Program-made: the position numbers and the translations under genes | DNA from: Bacteroidales bacterium | GTDB lineage: Bacteria > Bacteroidota > Bacteroidia > Bacteroidales > P3 | Assembly (NCBI GenBank): GCA_017429685.1 | Contig: JAFROL010000045.1 | Location: 1 to 52,038 of the forward strand | DNA length: 52,038 bases | Reading direction: 5' to 3' | In this document: piece by piece, positions 50,629 through 52,038 of the stretch | Numbering within the stretch: the first letter of the stretch is position 1 | Layout: each line of letters begins with the position of its first letter | Notes under the pieces: model-generated | What the model saw: the letters and a program-made list of their open reading frames with translations, nothing else | What the model was told of the DNA's origin: nothing | Database searches by the model: none

Positions 50629-51813
50629 CTATGCAAGCGCAATCAATAGGTGGAAAATACCTATTCCCAGATAGTTGCCAAGCATATAGCCCAGCAGGCC
50701 GATGGTGATGCCGAGGATGACGATATCCTTGTTGTTGAGCAGTGCTGCGGCGAGGGGCACAAAGGGCGGCGAGTTGATGAGTGCAACGCTGCAGACCATC
50801 ACAGAGTCGCCATCGATTTTAAGCATTTTAGCAAATAGAATCTGCAGTACAAGCGAGCCTAAAACTATGAAACCTAAATAGTAGAGTATTGGAAGGCTGC
50901 CTGCGATGTCCATCTGACGGATGTCGCAAGCTGTGGCGATTGCCAGACAGAAGACATAGACGCAGTAGAGGCCGAGGTCGAACGAGTGCTGCTGACGGCG
51001 CATCGGCGGCAGGAACGAGGCCCCGATTGCCAGTGTGGTGAGCAGCAGAATGAGGACGGTCATATTGGGACTTCCGTCGTGCGAGGCGATGAGCGAAACG
51101 GCATACGAAATGGCTGCTATTCCAAGTGTTATGGCAATTGCCAGCAGCGACGATTTCAGGTGCTCGCGGTCGAAGGGATTGATGCGTCCGTTGTCGCTTT
51201 CCGCTTTCCGCTCTCCGTTTTCCGCTTTATACTCTTCGCTCTCTGTTTTCCGCTCTGCGGGCAACAACTTGCGGAATACCGTTTTGCCGAAGAATATGAC
51301 AAAGATAAGGTATAATCCGGTGACTATCAGGTCGTAGCTTGTAATGTAAAGATATGTCTGGCTTGGCATTCCTACGGCCTGCTTGATAGCGCCCATATTT
51401 GGTATGCCACCGGTGTAGATGCCTGTGGCTACGGCACATACCTGTGCGAAGCCCCGGTTGTCGTCATATCCGCTTCGAAATATGAAATAGCCTGCCACGG
51501 TGACGATAAGCACCGACAGCAGTCCCGACAGGAAGACTTTGAAGGCTTTGCCGACTTTCCATCCGCCTGTGTTGCAACCCATCAGCATCAGCGGAATGGC
51601 CAGCGGTACGGTGATGTTGCTGAATAGGGTGTTGGTGTCGCTGTCGATATTTAAGATGCTGTTGTCGGCTGGGATGAGGTTGGCGACAGCCAGACCGATG
51701 ATGTAGAGCACCGTCATAGGACTGACTTTTTCGATCCACGTCCAGCGCTTGGCAAGTTGCATCACAAGCAACGGAACACCAAGCAGATAGATGATTGTAA
51801 TTATTGTATTCAA
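50629..51813 (-). CDS. DUF819 family membrane transporter with repeat-encoded loop
   Basis: 394 aa, about ten transmembrane helices. DUF819 features include IIYLLGVPLLVMQLAKRW, VLYIIGLAVANLIP, TVPLAIPLMLMGCN, CAVATGIYTGGIPNMGAIK and SVMVCSVALINSPPFVPLAAAL. The family is related to sodium-dependent transporters; the substrate is unknown. Between the two halves, a cytosolic loop of about 35 residues (ERKTESEEYKAENGERKAES) is encoded by heptamer repeats, purine-rich on the sense strand. Confidence 0.88.
   Translation of the reverse strand: MNTIITIIYLLGVPLLVMQLAKRWTWIEKVSPMTVLYIIGLAVANLIPADNSILNIDSDTNTLFSNITVPLAIPLMLMGCNTGGWKVGKAFKVFLSGLLSVLIVTVAGYFIFRSGYDDNRGFAQVCAVATGIYTGGIPNMGAIKQAVGMPSQTYLYITSYDLIVTGLYLIFVIFFGKTVFRKLLPAERKTESEEYKAENGERKAESDNGRINPFDREHLKSSLLAIAITLGIAAISYAVSLIASHDGSPNMTVLILLLTTLAIGASFLPPMRRQQHSFDLGLYCVYVFCLAIATACDIRQMDIAGSLPILYYLGFIVLGSLVLQILFAKMLKIDGDSVMVCSVALINSPPFVPLAAALLNNKDIVILGITIGLLGYMLGNYLGIGIFHLLIALA
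51197..51259 (-). repeat. Heptamer repeat inside the DUF819 gene
   Basis: About nine 7-bp units on the minus strand (CGGAAAG, CGGAGAG, CGGAAAA and decayed forms), in frame in the central loop. Confidence 0.88.
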
Positions 51814-51853
51814 TGTTGTGAATTGCGGTTAGTAATTAGTGAATTGTGAATAG

Positions 51854-51893
51854 TGACCAGTGATACGAGCGAGTTCGTGTCACTGGTCACTGA
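51854..51893. repeat. Dispersed GTTCGTGTCACTG element, copy 4, palindromic
   Basis: AGTGACCAGTGATACGAGCG pairs with AGTTCGTGTCACTGGTCACT: a near-perfect 40-nt palindrome. This is the most complete form of the element seen here. Confidence 0.9.
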
Positions 51894-51933
51894 ACACTAG
51901 GGGAGTTCTATAAATTAAATAGCTAAATTTCAT

Positions 51934-51964
51934 TTTGTTATATCAATATTTTTTCGTATTTTTG
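51934..51964 (+). promoter_or_regulatory. Promoter of the final partial gene
   Basis: TTTG at 51934-51937, 19 bp, TATTTTTG at 51957-51964 followed by CA; 27 bp before the ATG. Confidence 0.85.
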
Positions 51965-51991
51965 CAGTATTAACAGAAAAATACAGCATCT

Positions 51992-52038
51992 ATGAAATAC
52001 CGTAATAATCAAGGCATTGGATTATTTGACAAAGAGAA
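51992..52038 (+). CDS. Partial gene, possible IS transposase start
   Basis: Fifteen codons (MKYRNNQGIGLFDKE) run off the window end. A GLFD-E segment near residue 10 is typical of the N-termini of IS5/IS1182-type transposases in Bacteroidota, but the fragment is too short to be sure. Confidence 0.4.
   Translation, partial: MKYRNNQGIGLFDKE

Overview
The window reads as one contig from a member of Bacteroidales (Bacteroidota), probably an uncultured gut-type or host-associated lineage. The evidence is: strong Bacteroidota-type promoters (TTTG, 19 bp, TAnnTTTG) before fba, arcC, dapB and others; a type IX secretion PorP/SprF protein next to a TPR-propeller-OmpA protein; a secreted protein with a type A T9SS sorting tail; a DUF6266 protein; a GH92 mannosidase; and a TamB gene divergent from tsaD. 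I found no rRNA, tRNA or CRISPR array.

Layout. 0.4-4.2 kb: radical SAM protein, flavodoxin-like oxidoreductase, beta-carbonic anhydrase, and two FMN-binding split-barrel proteins. 4.4-9.0 kb (minus): OmpA/propeller protein, PorP/SprF, TsaD. 9.2-18.9 kb (plus): tamB, a GT9 glycosyltransferase, a phosphodiester glycosidase and an AddA/RecB-like helicase-nuclease, tightly packed. 18.9-21.8 kb: an AT-richer restriction-modification island (nuclease, controller, C5 methyltransferase with an N-terminal HTH) abutting the helicase gene and apparently running into the 3' end of a DUF6266 gene. 22.9-31.7 kb (minus): two paralogous small lipoproteins, GH92, ROK kinase, T9SS cargo, IspE, PhoH, DapB. 31.9-39.9 kb (plus): aldolase, ECF sigma factor with a membrane partner, a secreted protein, an M48 protease that appears fused to an outer-membrane barrel, and a small barrel protein. 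40.2-45.5 kb (plus): carbamate kinase, a GldL-like membrane protein, ornithine carbamoyltransferase, an AspT/YidE-like transporter and a porin-like protein, suggesting citrulline/ornithine catabolism. 46.1-49.1 kb (minus): a second defence-like module (EcoRI-type adenine methyltransferase overlapping a DUF262-HNH protein, then a MNT nucleotidyltransferase overlapping a very short ORF). 49.2-51.8 kb (minus): hisS and a DUF819 transporter. The last bases start a gene that looks like a transposase.

The most unusual property of the window is its load of several distinct repeat families. (1) A purine-rich 7-bp repeat (CGGAAAR/CGGAGAR), always purine-rich on the sense strand of the adjoining gene, occurs between genes and inside four reading frames; because 7 is not a multiple of 3 and the repeat has no stop, it encodes the same Lys/Arg/Glu/Asn/Gly/Thr/Ser peptide in every frame. 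(2) TAA-rich micro-repeats (8-mers, 11-mers and an AAACTTT-type repeat) lie directly before start codons, in the sense orientation. (3) Two near-identical copies of a roughly 55-nt perfect palindrome lie 36 kb apart. (4) REP-like triple-hairpin elements. (5) Four copies of a CGAGCGCGTTCGTGTCACTG element. The biological candidates most worth follow-up are these repeats, the M48-barrel fusion with its neighbours, and the methyltransferase/DUF262-HNH pair.
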